Positions 52,906-61,274 of a DNA stretch of 62,391 nucleotides are shown piece after piece (within the stretch, counting starts at the first letter, position 1; the number at the start of each line of letters is the position of its first letter). Position numbers and translations under genes: made by a program. The stretch comes from Pseudomonadota bacterium (GTDB lineage Bacteria > Chloroflexota > UBA6077 > JAJPGT01): the NCBI GenBank assembly GCA_021325655.1, contig JAJPGT010000039.1:1-62391 (forward strand), read 5' to 3'. The notes below the pieces were generated by a model. That model saw only the letters and a list, made by a program, of their open reading frames with translations, ran no database searches and was not told the DNA's origin.

Positions 52906-53301
52906 ATGAGGACGGTTGAGATGCAGCGGCTAGCACGCTTGCCATTCGACGAAGTGAAGCCAGAGCACCTTAACGCGGGCACCTGGCGCAAGATTCTCTT
53001 GTCTGCCGACCGGCTGCCGGGAGTCCACTCCTGTGTGGGCTACTCGAACTTTGCACCCGGCACGGTGACTACTCCCATCGCTCATGAGGTCGAGGAGTTC
53101 GCGTTCGTGCTCACAGGGACCGGCGAGCTGCGTGGTGACAACGAGCTCGTGCCGTTTCAGCAGTACGACATGTTGTACATTCCGGCCGGTAGCTGGCATG
53201 CTATTGCAAATACGGGCGAAACCGATGTCGTAATGGTCTTCGGGTTCCCAAGCCCGCGATACCCGGTGACGCAGACCCGCCAGTCTCCTTCGCGGCCGTA
53301 A
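52906..53301 (+). CDS. Single-domain cupin protein
   Basis: A 131-residue cupin. The barrel motif one is PIAHEVEEFAFVLTGTGEL (metal ligands His and Glu) and motif two is YDMLYIPAGSWHAIANTG with the last histidine. It probably binds a divalent metal and could be a small isomerase, hydrolase or ligand sensor; ureidoglycine aminohydrolases of purine breakdown are cupins, but usually have two domains. The ATG at 52906 follows TGGAG at good spacing; a GTG at 52894 is the alternative. It sits between the deacetylase and the transporter ATPase. Confidence 0.8.
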   Translation: MRTVEMQRLARLPFDEVKPEHLNAGTWRKILLSADRLPGVHSCVGYSNFAPGTVTTPIAHEVEEFAFVLTGTGELRGDNELVPFQQYDMLYIPAGSWHAIANTGETDVVMVFGFPSPRYPVTQTRQSPSRP

Positions 53302-53311
53302 GCAGACAACG

Positions 53312-54895
53312 ATGAGCGCGACCGCGCCTCGGGCAGCTGAGGTGCCGATCAAGCAGCACCCCGTTCTCGAGCTCCGGCACGTCTCCAAGACGTTCGATGG
53401 TACGAAGGCCTTGAGCGGTGTCAACCTGACAATTGAGCGGGGAGAGATCCACGGTCTGGTCGGCCAGAACGGGTCTGGGAAGTCGACGCTCATCAAAATC
53501 CTGGCCGGCTTCCACAGCCCGGACCCAGGAGCGGAGCTCTTGGTGAATGGGCGGCCGGTCAGCCTCCCGCTGCAACCCGGCCAGTTCCGGCAGCTCCGGA
53601 TGAGCTTCGTTCACCAGGACTTGGGGCTGATCCTGAGCCTGAGCGTTGTGGAGAATCTCTGGATCGACGAACTGAGCACTAGGCAGCAGTGGCTCATCAA
53701 GTGGGGGCGCGAGCGCCAGCGGGCTAAGGAGCTGTTCGCCGAGTTCGGACTGGCGATTGATCCCGCCGCTCGCGTCGCTGACTTGACGCCTACAGATCGG
53801 GCGCTGCTCGCCATTGTGCGCGCCTTGGCTGAAACGCGGTCGTCATTGGCTGGGACCGATGACTACGGGTTGTTGATCCTGGACGAACCCACGGTGTTCC
53901 TGCCCGCTACAGGCAAGCGCCAGCTGTTCGAGACGCTCCGCGACATCGCTCGGCGGCACGCTAGCGTCTTATTTGTGTCGCACGACCTGGATGAGGTGCT
54001 GGAGATCACCGACCGGGTGACGGTGCTGCGTGATGGCCAAGGGCAGGGCACCGTCACCTCTGCCACCGTAACCAAGGACCAGCTCGTTGAGATGATCGTG
54101 GGGCGCCGATTCGTCACGCCGCCGGTCGAACATCACGATCCTACAAGTCAACCGGCTGACATCGCCATCCGCGGGCTAACCGGCTGGCTGGTCCATGATG
54201 TCTCACTCGACCTCCACCGTGGCGAGGTTCTGGGGCTGACCGGACTGGCTGGCACGGGCTTCGAGGAGATTCCCTACCTCCTCTTTGGTGCACGTCGGGC
54301 GGCGGCGGGGACGTTAGCGATGGCGGGCGCTACGTATAATTTGCCCACTCTCACGCCGGCCGAAGCCGTGACCGCGGGGATTGCCCTGGTTCCGGCAGAT
54401 CGGCTGCGGGAGGGCTGCGAGGGGACACTCTCCCTCGCAGACAACGTGCTGCTCCCGGTGCTCGACTGCTATTTTCATAGGCTGCGTCTGGACCGCAAGC
54501 GGATGGAGCACGACGTGCAGAGCCTGCTCGATCGGTTCACGGTCAGGCCGAACCGGCCGGAACTGAAATACCAAACGCTGAGCGGCGGGAATCAGCAAAA
54601 GGCGTTACTCGCCAAATGGCTCCAGAGCCAGCCTCGCCTTCTCCTCCTGCATGAACCAACCCAGGGGGTTGACATTGGCGCACGCCAGGAAATCTTTCAG
54701 CTGATCCGAGCATCAGCGCGCGACGGTACCACGGTGATCTGCGCCAGCACGGACTACGAGCAGGTCGCAACGATCTGTGACCGTGTTATTGTGTTCGGCA
54801 GTGACAGTAGAACCCGGGAATTGCGCGAGAACGAGATTACGAAGGAGCACATTGCCGAGCAGTGCTATGCGTTGATGGGCGAAGGGAACCGGTGA
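53312..54895 (+). CDS. Ribose-type ABC transporter double ATPase (RbsA/MglA)
   Basis: A 527-residue protein with two ATPase domains. The first has Walker A GQNGSGKST and Walker B LLILDEPT but a degenerate signature (LTPTDRALLA in place of LSGG). The second has a degenerate Walker A (GLAGTGFEEIPYLLFG) but an intact signature LSGGNQQKALLAKWL and Walker B LLLLHEPTQGVD, in which the usual catalytic aspartate and glutamate context is partly changed (LHEP). Complementary degeneracy is normal for RbsA, giving one complete site and one partial site. It energises the ribose-type importer of this operon. Confidence 0.92.
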   Translation: MSATAPRAAEVPIKQHPVLELRHVSKTFDGTKALSGVNLTIERGEIHGLVGQNGSGKSTLIKILAGFHSPDPGAELLVNGRPVSLPLQPGQFRQLRMSFVHQDLGLILSLSVVENLWIDELSTRQQWLIKWGRERQRAKELFAEFGLAIDPAARVADLTPTDRALLAIVRALAETRSSLAGTDDYGLLILDEPTVFLPATGKRQLFETLRDIARRHASVLFVSHDLDEVLEITDRVTVLRDGQGQGTVTSATVTKDQLVEMIVGRRFVTPPVEHHDPTSQPADIAIRGLTGWLVHDVSLDLHRGEVLGLTGLAGTGFEEIPYLLFGARRAAAGTLAMAGATYNLPTLTPAEAVTAGIALVPADRLREGCEGTLSLADNVLLPVLDCYFHRLRLDRKRMEHDVQSLLDRFTVRPNRPELKYQTLSGGNQQKALLAKWLQSQPRLLLLHEPTQGVDIGARQEIFQLIRASARDGTTVICASTDYEQVATICDRVIVFGSDSRTRELRENEITKEHIAEQCYALMGEGNR

Positions 54896-54910
54896 GCGAG
54901 GAGTAAACTT

Positions 54911-55933
54911 ATGGCTAAAGTAAAGGGAAACGCCGTTTCTGCGGTGCCGGTTTCTAAGCATGCTGCTGTACGCACACCGAAGCTCGCCGATTTCTCGGAA
55001 CGTTTCGGTCTGCTTGTGGCCTGGGCCCTAGTGATCATCGTCTTCGGGTTCCTTCGCCCTGATACGTTCCTGAGTGGCCCTACATGGGCCGGCCTCCTCG
55101 GCTCGCAGGCCGTCCTAGTCGTGCTCACGGTCGCGCTGCTGATTCCGCTCACCGCCGGCGACTATGACCTGTCGGTAGTCGGTACTCTGATGCTCTCCCA
55201 GATGCTGATCGGAGTCCTCAACGCCCAACACGGCTGGCCAATCGGGATAGTGCTTTTGATCTGCCTCGTCATGGGCATTGGGGTGGGCGTAGTCAACGGT
55301 CTCTTCACGGTAGTATTCCGCGTTGATCCGTTCATCGTCACGCTCGGTACCGGCACCTTCCTCCAGGGCATCGTCTTCTGGATCAGCGACTCGAACACGA
55401 TCAGCGGGATCGCCCCCGAGCTTATGAACCTGGTCGTCGTGCACCGTGTGCTCGGCGTGCCCCTCGAGTTCTACTACGGCCTCGGACTGACAATCGTGCT
55501 GTGGTACATCCTCGAGCACACCGCGCTCGGCCGGCGCCTTCTGTTCGTCGGTCGGAACCGTGACGTCGCTCGGCTCAGCGGTGTACAGGTCGGGCGGATG
55601 CGCTGGGGGGCGCTGATCGCTTCCGGCTTTGTGGCGGCTTTGGCGGGCATCCTCTACGCCGGAACGACAGGGGCGGCCGACCCTATCTCAGGCGGGGCCT
55701 TCCTCCTACCAGCCTTCGCGGCCGCGTTCTTGGGCTCCACCACGATTGCTCCCGGCAGGTTCAATTCGTGGGGCTCGTTCGTAGCAACCTATTTTCTCGT
55801 GACGGGCATCACCGGATTGACCCTGCTCGGTGCGCAGACATATGTCCAGCATCTCTTCTACGGTGGAGCGCTGGTGCTCGCGGTGACGCTTTCTCAGCTT
55901 GCTCGCCGGCGGGAAGCCACTAGCGGTCGCTGA
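54911..55933 (+). CDS. Ribose-type ABC transporter permease (RbsC)
   Basis: A 340-residue membrane protein with about nine hydrophobic segments. Family features are LTAGDYDLSVVGTLMLSQMLIG (the GxDLSVGS motif, here DYDLSVVG), VVNGLFTVVFRVDPFIVTLGTGTF and GRRLLFVGRNRDVARLSGVQVGRMRWGALIASG, the cytoplasmic coupling loop, then FLGSTTIAPGRFNSWGS. It likely forms a homodimer with the RbsA-type ATPase. Last gene of the GntR-led operon. Confidence 0.93.
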   Translation: MAKVKGNAVSAVPVSKHAAVRTPKLADFSERFGLLVAWALVIIVFGFLRPDTFLSGPTWAGLLGSQAVLVVLTVALLIPLTAGDYDLSVVGTLMLSQMLIGVLNAQHGWPIGIVLLICLVMGIGVGVVNGLFTVVFRVDPFIVTLGTGTFLQGIVFWISDSNTISGIAPELMNLVVVHRVLGVPLEFYYGLGLTIVLWYILEHTALGRRLLFVGRNRDVARLSGVQVGRMRWGALIASGFVAALAGILYAGTTGAADPISGGAFLLPAFAAAFLGSTTIAPGRFNSWGSFVATYFLVTGITGLTLLGAQTYVQHLFYGGALVLAVTLSQLARRREATSGR

Positions 55934-56060
55934 GGCTCGCGTACGGCACGGGGCCGGTGCTGGAGTGCTTACGCCGAGAATGATGACCTTTTTCAATCCG
56001 AACCCTGCTACAGCAGAGGACCGAGCCGAGGCACCGGCGCCCAGGCGCCCTTTGGAACCT

Positions 56061-56078
56061 CCGCTGCCCGGGCAGCGG
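56061..56078. terminator. 18-bp perfect palindrome after the ribose-type operon
   Basis: CCGCTGCCC directly followed by GGGCAGCGG, extended by CCT/AGG-type pairing on both flanks. It lies 128 bases after the permease stop and 83 before the next gene, and is a candidate weak terminator. Nothing else in the 227-base gap is recognisable. Confidence 0.45.
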
Positions 56079-56160
56079 GGGAGGCGGAGTGGAGACTTGA
56101 CCGGCGACGGCGAGTTAGCCACACTGCTGACAGGCTTTAGGGACAGGCGGGGAGGCACAG

Positions 56161-57303
56161 GTGAAGTTCGGCCTGATGGCGCAGATGCAGGCGCCAAAGC
56201 CGTGGCCCGACGGCGTGGACATGGACTACAAGATCCACTGGGACACGCTGGAGGAGGCGGTCTACGCGGAGGCGGTGGGCTTCGACTACTTCTGGCTCAC
56301 CGAGCACCATTTCTATGAGGAGATCGGCCACAGCTCCGCGCCCGAGGTGTTCCTGGCCGCGCTGGCCATGCGCACCTCGCGCATCCGCCTCGGCCACGCG
56401 GTGGTGGTGCTCCCTTGCAACCACCCGGTGCGCGTCGCCGAGCGGGCGGCGACGCTGGACATCCTGTCTAACGGCCGCCTGGAGCTGGGGACCGGGCGCG
56501 GCGCCTCGCCGTACCACACCGAGGCGTTCGGGGTGAGCAACGAGGAGTCGCGCGCGGTCTGGGATGAGGCGATGCGGGTCATCTGCTCGCTGTTCGTCAA
56601 CGAGACGTTCCCCGGCCACACCGGCAAGTACTACAGCGTCCCGCCGCGCAAGCTCGTCCCCAAGCCGCTGCAGAAGCCGCACCCGCCCCTCTGGGTGGCG
56701 GCGACCAGCCCGAGCACGTTTGCGATGGCGGCGCGTACCGGGCTGGGCGTGCTCGGCTTCACCTCGATGCCAGCGGAGGAGCTGCTCCCGGCGATCCGCG
56801 CCTACCGCGAGGAGCAGGCGGTGGCCGACGCGGCCAACTTCTACGGCGTGGTCCCCAACTTCCAGGTTGCGGCGTTCGCCACCGGCTACTGCGACCGCGA
56901 TGACCGCCGCGGTCGCCAGATCGCCGGGGCGTCCACCCGCTGGTACCTGGGCGACAACGACGCCCCGCTCAACAAGGTGCGCTTCGGGCCGCAGTTCGAC
57001 CGCTCGCGCTTCGGCCGCGGGACGCAGTACAGCGACGACATGCTCGTGGAAAGCGGGATGGTGATCGGTGGCGACCCGGACAGTTGCTCGCGGGCGATCG
57101 AGAAGTGGCAGCGGGCCGGGATCGACCAGCTCCTGCTGATGCTCCAGTGCGGCACCACCACCCATGACCAGGTCATGCGCGCGCTCGACCTGCTGGGCGA
57201 AAAGGTGCTCCCGCGCTTCCGCGAGCGGGAGACGCCCGCGCCGGCCGCTGCCGCGTCCACCGGGATCCCGACTGGTGGCGACGCCGCGGAGGCCCGGCGA
57301 TGA
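56161..57303 (+). CDS. LLM-class flavin-dependent oxidoreductase (first copy)
   Basis: A 380-residue luciferase-like TIM-barrel protein. Features are MKFGLMAQMQAP, EAVGFDYFWLTEHHFYEEIGHSSAPEVFLAALAMRTSRIRLG and HPVRVAERAATLDILSNGRLELGTGRG, the classic FMN-site strands of the family. It would use FMNH2 or F420H2 with oxygen to oxidise an organic substrate. The GTG at 56161 follows GGGGAGGCACAG. A related gene follows 70 bases later, so the two could form a heterodimer like bacterial luciferase. Confidence 0.9.
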   Translation: MKFGLMAQMQAPKPWPDGVDMDYKIHWDTLEEAVYAEAVGFDYFWLTEHHFYEEIGHSSAPEVFLAALAMRTSRIRLGHAVVVLPCNHPVRVAERAATLDILSNGRLELGTGRGASPYHTEAFGVSNEESRAVWDEAMRVICSLFVNETFPGHTGKYYSVPPRKLVPKPLQKPHPPLWVAATSPSTFAMAARTGLGVLGFTSMPAEELLPAIRAYREEQAVADAANFYGVVPNFQVAAFATGYCDRDDRRGRQIAGASTRWYLGDNDAPLNKVRFGPQFDRSRFGRGTQYSDDMLVESGMVIGGDPDSCSRAIEKWQRAGIDQLLLMLQCGTTTHDQVMRALDLLGEKVLPRFRERETPAPAAAASTGIPTGGDAAEARR

Positions 57304-57373
57304 GGCCGGGCGTTAAGATCAGGGCCGGGACCTGCGTGGTTCCGGCCGGTCCATTGCCCCGAAGGAGGCGAGG

Positions 57374-58402
57374 GTGATCCGCTTTTCCCACCTGATGCTG
57401 TGCGACCGCCGCCAGGCGTTCTCCAGCCAGCAGCGCTATGAGCAGCAGCTCGAGGAGGTGCGGCTGCTCGACCAGCTTGGCTATGAGGCGGTCTGGTTTG
57501 CCGAGCACCACTTCAGCGGCTACGCGCTGGTGCCGGACTGCCTGCTGATGTGCGCCGCGGCGGCGCGAGAGACCCGGCGGCTCCGCCTGGGGGCAGGAGT
57601 GGTGGTGCTGCCGTTCCACCACCCGGTGCGGGTGGCCGAGCAGGCGGCGATGGTCGACTGCCTCTCCAACGGCCGGCTAGACCTCGGCTTCGGCCGCGGC
57701 TACCAGCCCCGGGAGTTCCTCGGCTTCGGCCAGACGCTCGAGGAGAGCCACGAGCGCTACAGCCAGGCGCTCCAGGTGGTGCTGCGCATCCTCACCAACC
57801 CCGATGGGCCCTTCGACTACGATACCCCGCTGTTCAAGGGGCAGCAGGCCGAGCTCTGGCCAAAGCCAGTCCAGCGGCCGATCCGCTTCTGGGGCGCGAG
57901 CATTAGCGAGGCCTCGTTCTCCCGCTACGGGAAGCTCGGCTGGCCGATCCTCACCTTCCCGGCCAACCAGCCGGCCGAGGAGCTGAAGCGCCAGATCGAG
58001 GTCTATCGCCAGACCTACCGCGACGCTGGCCATGACCCGGCCCGGATGCGGGTGGGACTGACGATGTTCACCTATGTCGAGGAGGACCGCGCCGAAGCCG
58101 ACCGCGTCTTCGAGGAAGGGATGCGCCACTACTTCGGCTTTCTGCACCAGATTACCTATGGAGCAGAGGCGAAGCAGCACGAGCTGTACGTGGAGATTCC
58201 CACCACTGCGCGGCTCTCCGGCGACCCGGAGGCGGTCCGCAACCGGGTGCGGGAACTGGTGGACTATTTCGGGGTGACCGACATCCTCAACGTCACGCAG
58301 TTTGCCGGCTACCTCACCCCCGAGCAGACGCTGCGCTCGATCCGCCTGTTCGCCCAGCAGGTGATGCCCGCGTTCCAGCAGGCCGGCAGCGCCGCCCGCT
58401 GA
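57374..58402 (+). CDS. LLM-class flavin-dependent oxidoreductase (second copy)
   Basis: A 342-residue paralogue of the preceding gene. It starts IRFSHLMLCDRRQAFSSQQRYEQQLEEV and has LGYEAVWFAEHHFSGYALVPDCLLM and VRVAEQAAMVDCLSNGRLDLGFGRGYQPREF. The overall pattern of the two is shared but clearly diverged, so they are not a recent duplication. The GTG start follows AAGGAGGCGAGG. Substrate unknown. Confidence 0.9.
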   Translation: MIRFSHLMLCDRRQAFSSQQRYEQQLEEVRLLDQLGYEAVWFAEHHFSGYALVPDCLLMCAAAARETRRLRLGAGVVVLPFHHPVRVAEQAAMVDCLSNGRLDLGFGRGYQPREFLGFGQTLEESHERYSQALQVVLRILTNPDGPFDYDTPLFKGQQAELWPKPVQRPIRFWGASISEASFSRYGKLGWPILTFPANQPAEELKRQIEVYRQTYRDAGHDPARMRVGLTMFTYVEEDRAEADRVFEEGMRHYFGFLHQITYGAEAKQHELYVEIPTTARLSGDPEAVRNRVRELVDYFGVTDILNVTQFAGYLTPEQTLRSIRLFAQQVMPAFQQAGSAAR

Positions 58403-58456
58403 CACCTCCGGGCGCGGGAAACGCTCCGCACCTGTCGCTGCCGCGCGGCGGCGCGC

Positions 58457-58485
58457 TTGACAGCCTCCTGGGCGCCGCCTATGGT
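58457..58485 (+). promoter_or_regulatory. Promoter of the aminotransferase/MFS unit
   Basis: TTGACA at 58457-58462 and TATGGT at 58480-58485 with a 17-bp spacer, 44 bases before the aminotransferase ATG. Confidence 0.72.
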
Positions 58486-58529
58486 GCAGACACGTGGCGC
58501 TGGCAGCGCAGCGCCACTGGGAGGGTGCA

Positions 58530-59879
58530 ATGGCCCGGGTGCAGATCGACAGCCGCCACGTCATTCCGCGCGACTTCCGCCGCCAGTACCTGGTGGCGGC
58601 GCGGGCCGAGGGGGTGTACGTCTGGGACGAGGACGGCAAGCGCTACCTCGACGGCTCGGCCGGCTCATCCGCCGTTGTCAGCATCGGCCACGGAGTGCCA
58701 GAGATCGCCGCGGTGATGGCCGAGCAGGCGCGGACGCTCGCCTACGCCCCGATGCACCTGTTCACCCATCGGCCGATCATGGAGCTGGCGGCGCTGCTCG
58801 CCGAGCTGGCCCCGGGTTCGCTGAACAAGGTGTGGTTCGTGTCCGGGGGCTCGGAGGCGACCGAGAACGCGGTGAAGCTGGCGCGGCAGTACCACCTGGA
58901 GCGGGGAGCGGGAACCAAGCATCTGGTGATCTCCAGGTGGCAGTCGTTCCACGGCAATACGCTGGGGGCGATGGGCTTCGGCGGCCACACCTTCCGGCGC
59001 CGCCGCTACCTCCCGCTGGCCCAGAACGGCCCGCACATCCCGCCCGCGTACCGCTACCGCTGCGAGTACTGCGCCGACCGCCCGGGCTGCACACTGCACT
59101 GTGCCGACGCGCTGGAGCGGGAGATCCGGCGCCAGGGGGCGGAGAACGTCGCGACCTTCATTGCTGAGCCCGTCGTTGGTGCCGCTCTGGGGGCGGTTCC
59201 CGCGCCCGAGGGCTACTTCCAGCGCATCCGGGAGATCTGCGACCGCTACGAGGTGCTGTTCATTGCCGACGAGGTAATGACCGGCTTCGGCCGCACCGGG
59301 CGCACCTTCGGGATCGACCACTGGGGTGTGGTGCCGGACCTGATCGCGACCGCGAAGGGCGTCAGCGGCGGCTACACCCCACTTGGGGCGGTGATCGCCC
59401 GGGACGAGATCGTCGAGGTGCTCGAGCGCAAGGGGGCCAACTTCGTCGCCGGCCACACGTACACGGGCAATCCGCTCTCCTGCGCGGTGGGGCTGGCGGT
59501 GCTGCGCTACCTGCTGGCACACGATCTTGTCGAGAACGCTCGAGTGCAGGGGGAGCGGCTGCTGGAGGGGGCGCGGGCGCTGCAGGCGCGCCATCCCATC
59601 ATCGGGGACGTGCGCGGCAAGGGACTGATGGTGGGGCTGGAGCTGGTGAAGGACCGGGCGACGAAGGCGCCGTTCTCGCCCAGCCTGGAGGTGTCGGCCA
59701 AAGTTGGCCAGGCGGCGCTGGAGCGCGGGCTGATTACCTACCCGCTGCAGGGCTGCGTGGACGGGGTGGAGGGCGACATGCTGAAGTTCACCCCGCCGCT
59801 GTGCATCAGCGCCGACCAGGTGGACGAGCTGCTGGCGATCCTGGACGAAGCGCTCGGAGTGGTCGAACGGACGCTGTGA
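58530..59879 (+). CDS. Class III pyridoxal-phosphate aminotransferase
   Basis: A 449-residue omega-type aminotransferase. It has FVSGGSEATENAVKLARQY (phosphate cup), WQSFHGNTLGAMGFGGH, IADEVMTGFGRTGRTFG with the aspartate that pairs with the cofactor ring, and ATAK(276)GVSGGYTPLGAV with the Schiff-base lysine. A cysteine-rich loop YRCEYCADRPGCTLHC (about 177-191) is present, as in several related transaminases. It converts an omega-amino or beta-amino acid, or an amine, to the carbonyl compound. The start follows GAGGGTGCA; a longer frame from 58494 would begin at the predicted transcription start. Confidence 0.92.
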   Translation: MARVQIDSRHVIPRDFRRQYLVAARAEGVYVWDEDGKRYLDGSAGSSAVVSIGHGVPEIAAVMAEQARTLAYAPMHLFTHRPIMELAALLAELAPGSLNKVWFVSGGSEATENAVKLARQYHLERGAGTKHLVISRWQSFHGNTLGAMGFGGHTFRRRRYLPLAQNGPHIPPAYRYRCEYCADRPGCTLHCADALEREIRRQGAENVATFIAEPVVGAALGAVPAPEGYFQRIREICDRYEVLFIADEVMTGFGRTGRTFGIDHWGVVPDLIATAKGVSGGYTPLGAVIARDEIVEVLERKGANFVAGHTYTGNPLSCAVGLAVLRYLLAHDLVENARVQGERLLEGARALQARHPIIGDVRGKGLMVGLELVKDRATKAPFSPSLEVSAKVGQAALERGLITYPLQGCVDGVEGDMLKFTPPLCISADQVDELLAILDEALGVVERTL

Positions 59880-61141
59880 CGCTGCCGCCCCGGCTGGCTC
59901 GGACGCGCTGGGTGGTCTTCGGAACGCTCAGCGCGTCGCACTTCCTGATCTATTTCCAGCGGCTGGCCCCCAACGTCCTGGCGCCGGACCTGACGCGCGA
60001 CTTCGGGCTGAGCGCCTCGCAGCTCGGATTGCTCGGCTCGATCTACTTCTGGCTGTACGCCACGCTGCAGGTGCCGGCGGGGATCGCGCTGGACCGCCTG
60101 GGCGCCCGCCGGCTCGGGGCAGTGTCGATGGTCGTGGCCGCGCTCGGTAGCGCGGTGCTCGGGCTGGCCTCCGGCTACGGGCTGGCGCTGGTGGGCCGGG
60201 GGCTGATCGGGATCGGCTCGACACCCTTCTACATCAGCATCATGCTGGTCATCCGCCACTGGTTCCGCCGGCGCGAGTTCGCCACTATGTCCGGGGTCAT
60301 GCTCATGGCGTCCAACCTGGGAGCGCTGGCGGCGACCCAGCCCCTGGCGCGCCTGGCGGAGACGATCGGCTGGCGCGCCAGCCTGGTAGCGTTCGCCGGT
60401 GTCATGCTCGGACTGGCGGCGCTGGTTGCGCTGTTGGTGCGCGACCGCCCGGAGGACGTCGGCCTGCCGGCCCCGGAGGCGGAGCTGGCGCCAGACGTGG
60501 AGAAGCGGCTCCCCCTGGGCATAGCGCTGCAGATCGCCTGGGGCACGCGGAGCGTCTGGCTGATCGCGCTGATGTTCTTCCTGGTCTACGGGGTCGTCAA
60601 CGCCTTTCAGGGGCTGTGGGCGGTGCCCTGGCTCATCGACACCCGGGGGCTCGACCGCGCCACGGCGGCGACGCTCGCCTCCTGGTGGGCCTGGGGCACC
60701 GTCGCCGGGGCGCCCACCTGGGGCCTGCTGTCGGACCGGGTGCTCCACACCCGCAAGGGTGCCGGCATCCTCGGCTTCATCCTGTTCGCGCTCGCCTGGG
60801 CGCCGCTGACGCTGCTCCCGGCGATCCCTCTCTGGAGCCTGGCGCCGCTGATGTTCCTGGCCGGCTTCGGCTCGGCGAGCGTGGTGATCACCGCGCCGCT
60901 GATCATGGAGCTGCTCCCGCGCCAGGTGGTTGGCACCGCCATCGGCCTGATCAACGCCACCCCCTTCCTCGGCGCGGCGGTGTACCAGTACGGCATCGGC
61001 CTGGCGCTCGACCGCTTCGGCCGCTTCCCGAACGGGACGTATCTGCCCGCCGGCTACCAGGCAGTGTTCGCCGCCTGCCTGCTCAGCATCCTTGGCGCAA
61101 CGCTGCTGATGCTCCCCGTCCGCGAGCGTCCACGGGGCTAA
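59876..61141 (+). CDS. Major facilitator superfamily transporter
   Basis: A 421-residue transporter with twelve predicted helices. The loop 2-3 MFS motif appears as PAGIALDRLGARRLGAVSMV, and the second half repeats it as GLLSDRVLHTRKGAGILG. The GTG start overlaps the aminotransferase stop (GTGA), so the two are translationally coupled and the transporter probably moves the aminotransferase substrate or product. It resembles anion/cation symporter or oxalate-type MFS proteins only generally. Confidence 0.9.
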   Translation: MTLPPRLARTRWVVFGTLSASHFLIYFQRLAPNVLAPDLTRDFGLSASQLGLLGSIYFWLYATLQVPAGIALDRLGARRLGAVSMVVAALGSAVLGLASGYGLALVGRGLIGIGSTPFYISIMLVIRHWFRRREFATMSGVMLMASNLGALAATQPLARLAETIGWRASLVAFAGVMLGLAALVALLVRDRPEDVGLPAPEAELAPDVEKRLPLGIALQIAWGTRSVWLIALMFFLVYGVVNAFQGLWAVPWLIDTRGLDRATAATLASWWAWGTVAGAPTWGLLSDRVLHTRKGAGILGFILFALAWAPLTLLPAIPLWSLAPLMFLAGFGSASVVITAPLIMELLPRQVVGTAIGLINATPFLGAAVYQYGIGLALDRFGRFPNGTYLPAGYQAVFAACLLSILGATLLMLPVRERPRG

Positions 61142-61274
61142 GCTGCGGGTGGATCAGCCGCGTCCATCACTCCTGCTGGCCACACCGGGCGGCCGCTCGG
61201 GCGAGGCCAACCTGCTACTATCCGGCACGCGGGCGCGGCCTGTCCGCCCGGATGCTAGCAGGGGAGCGCGAGCA

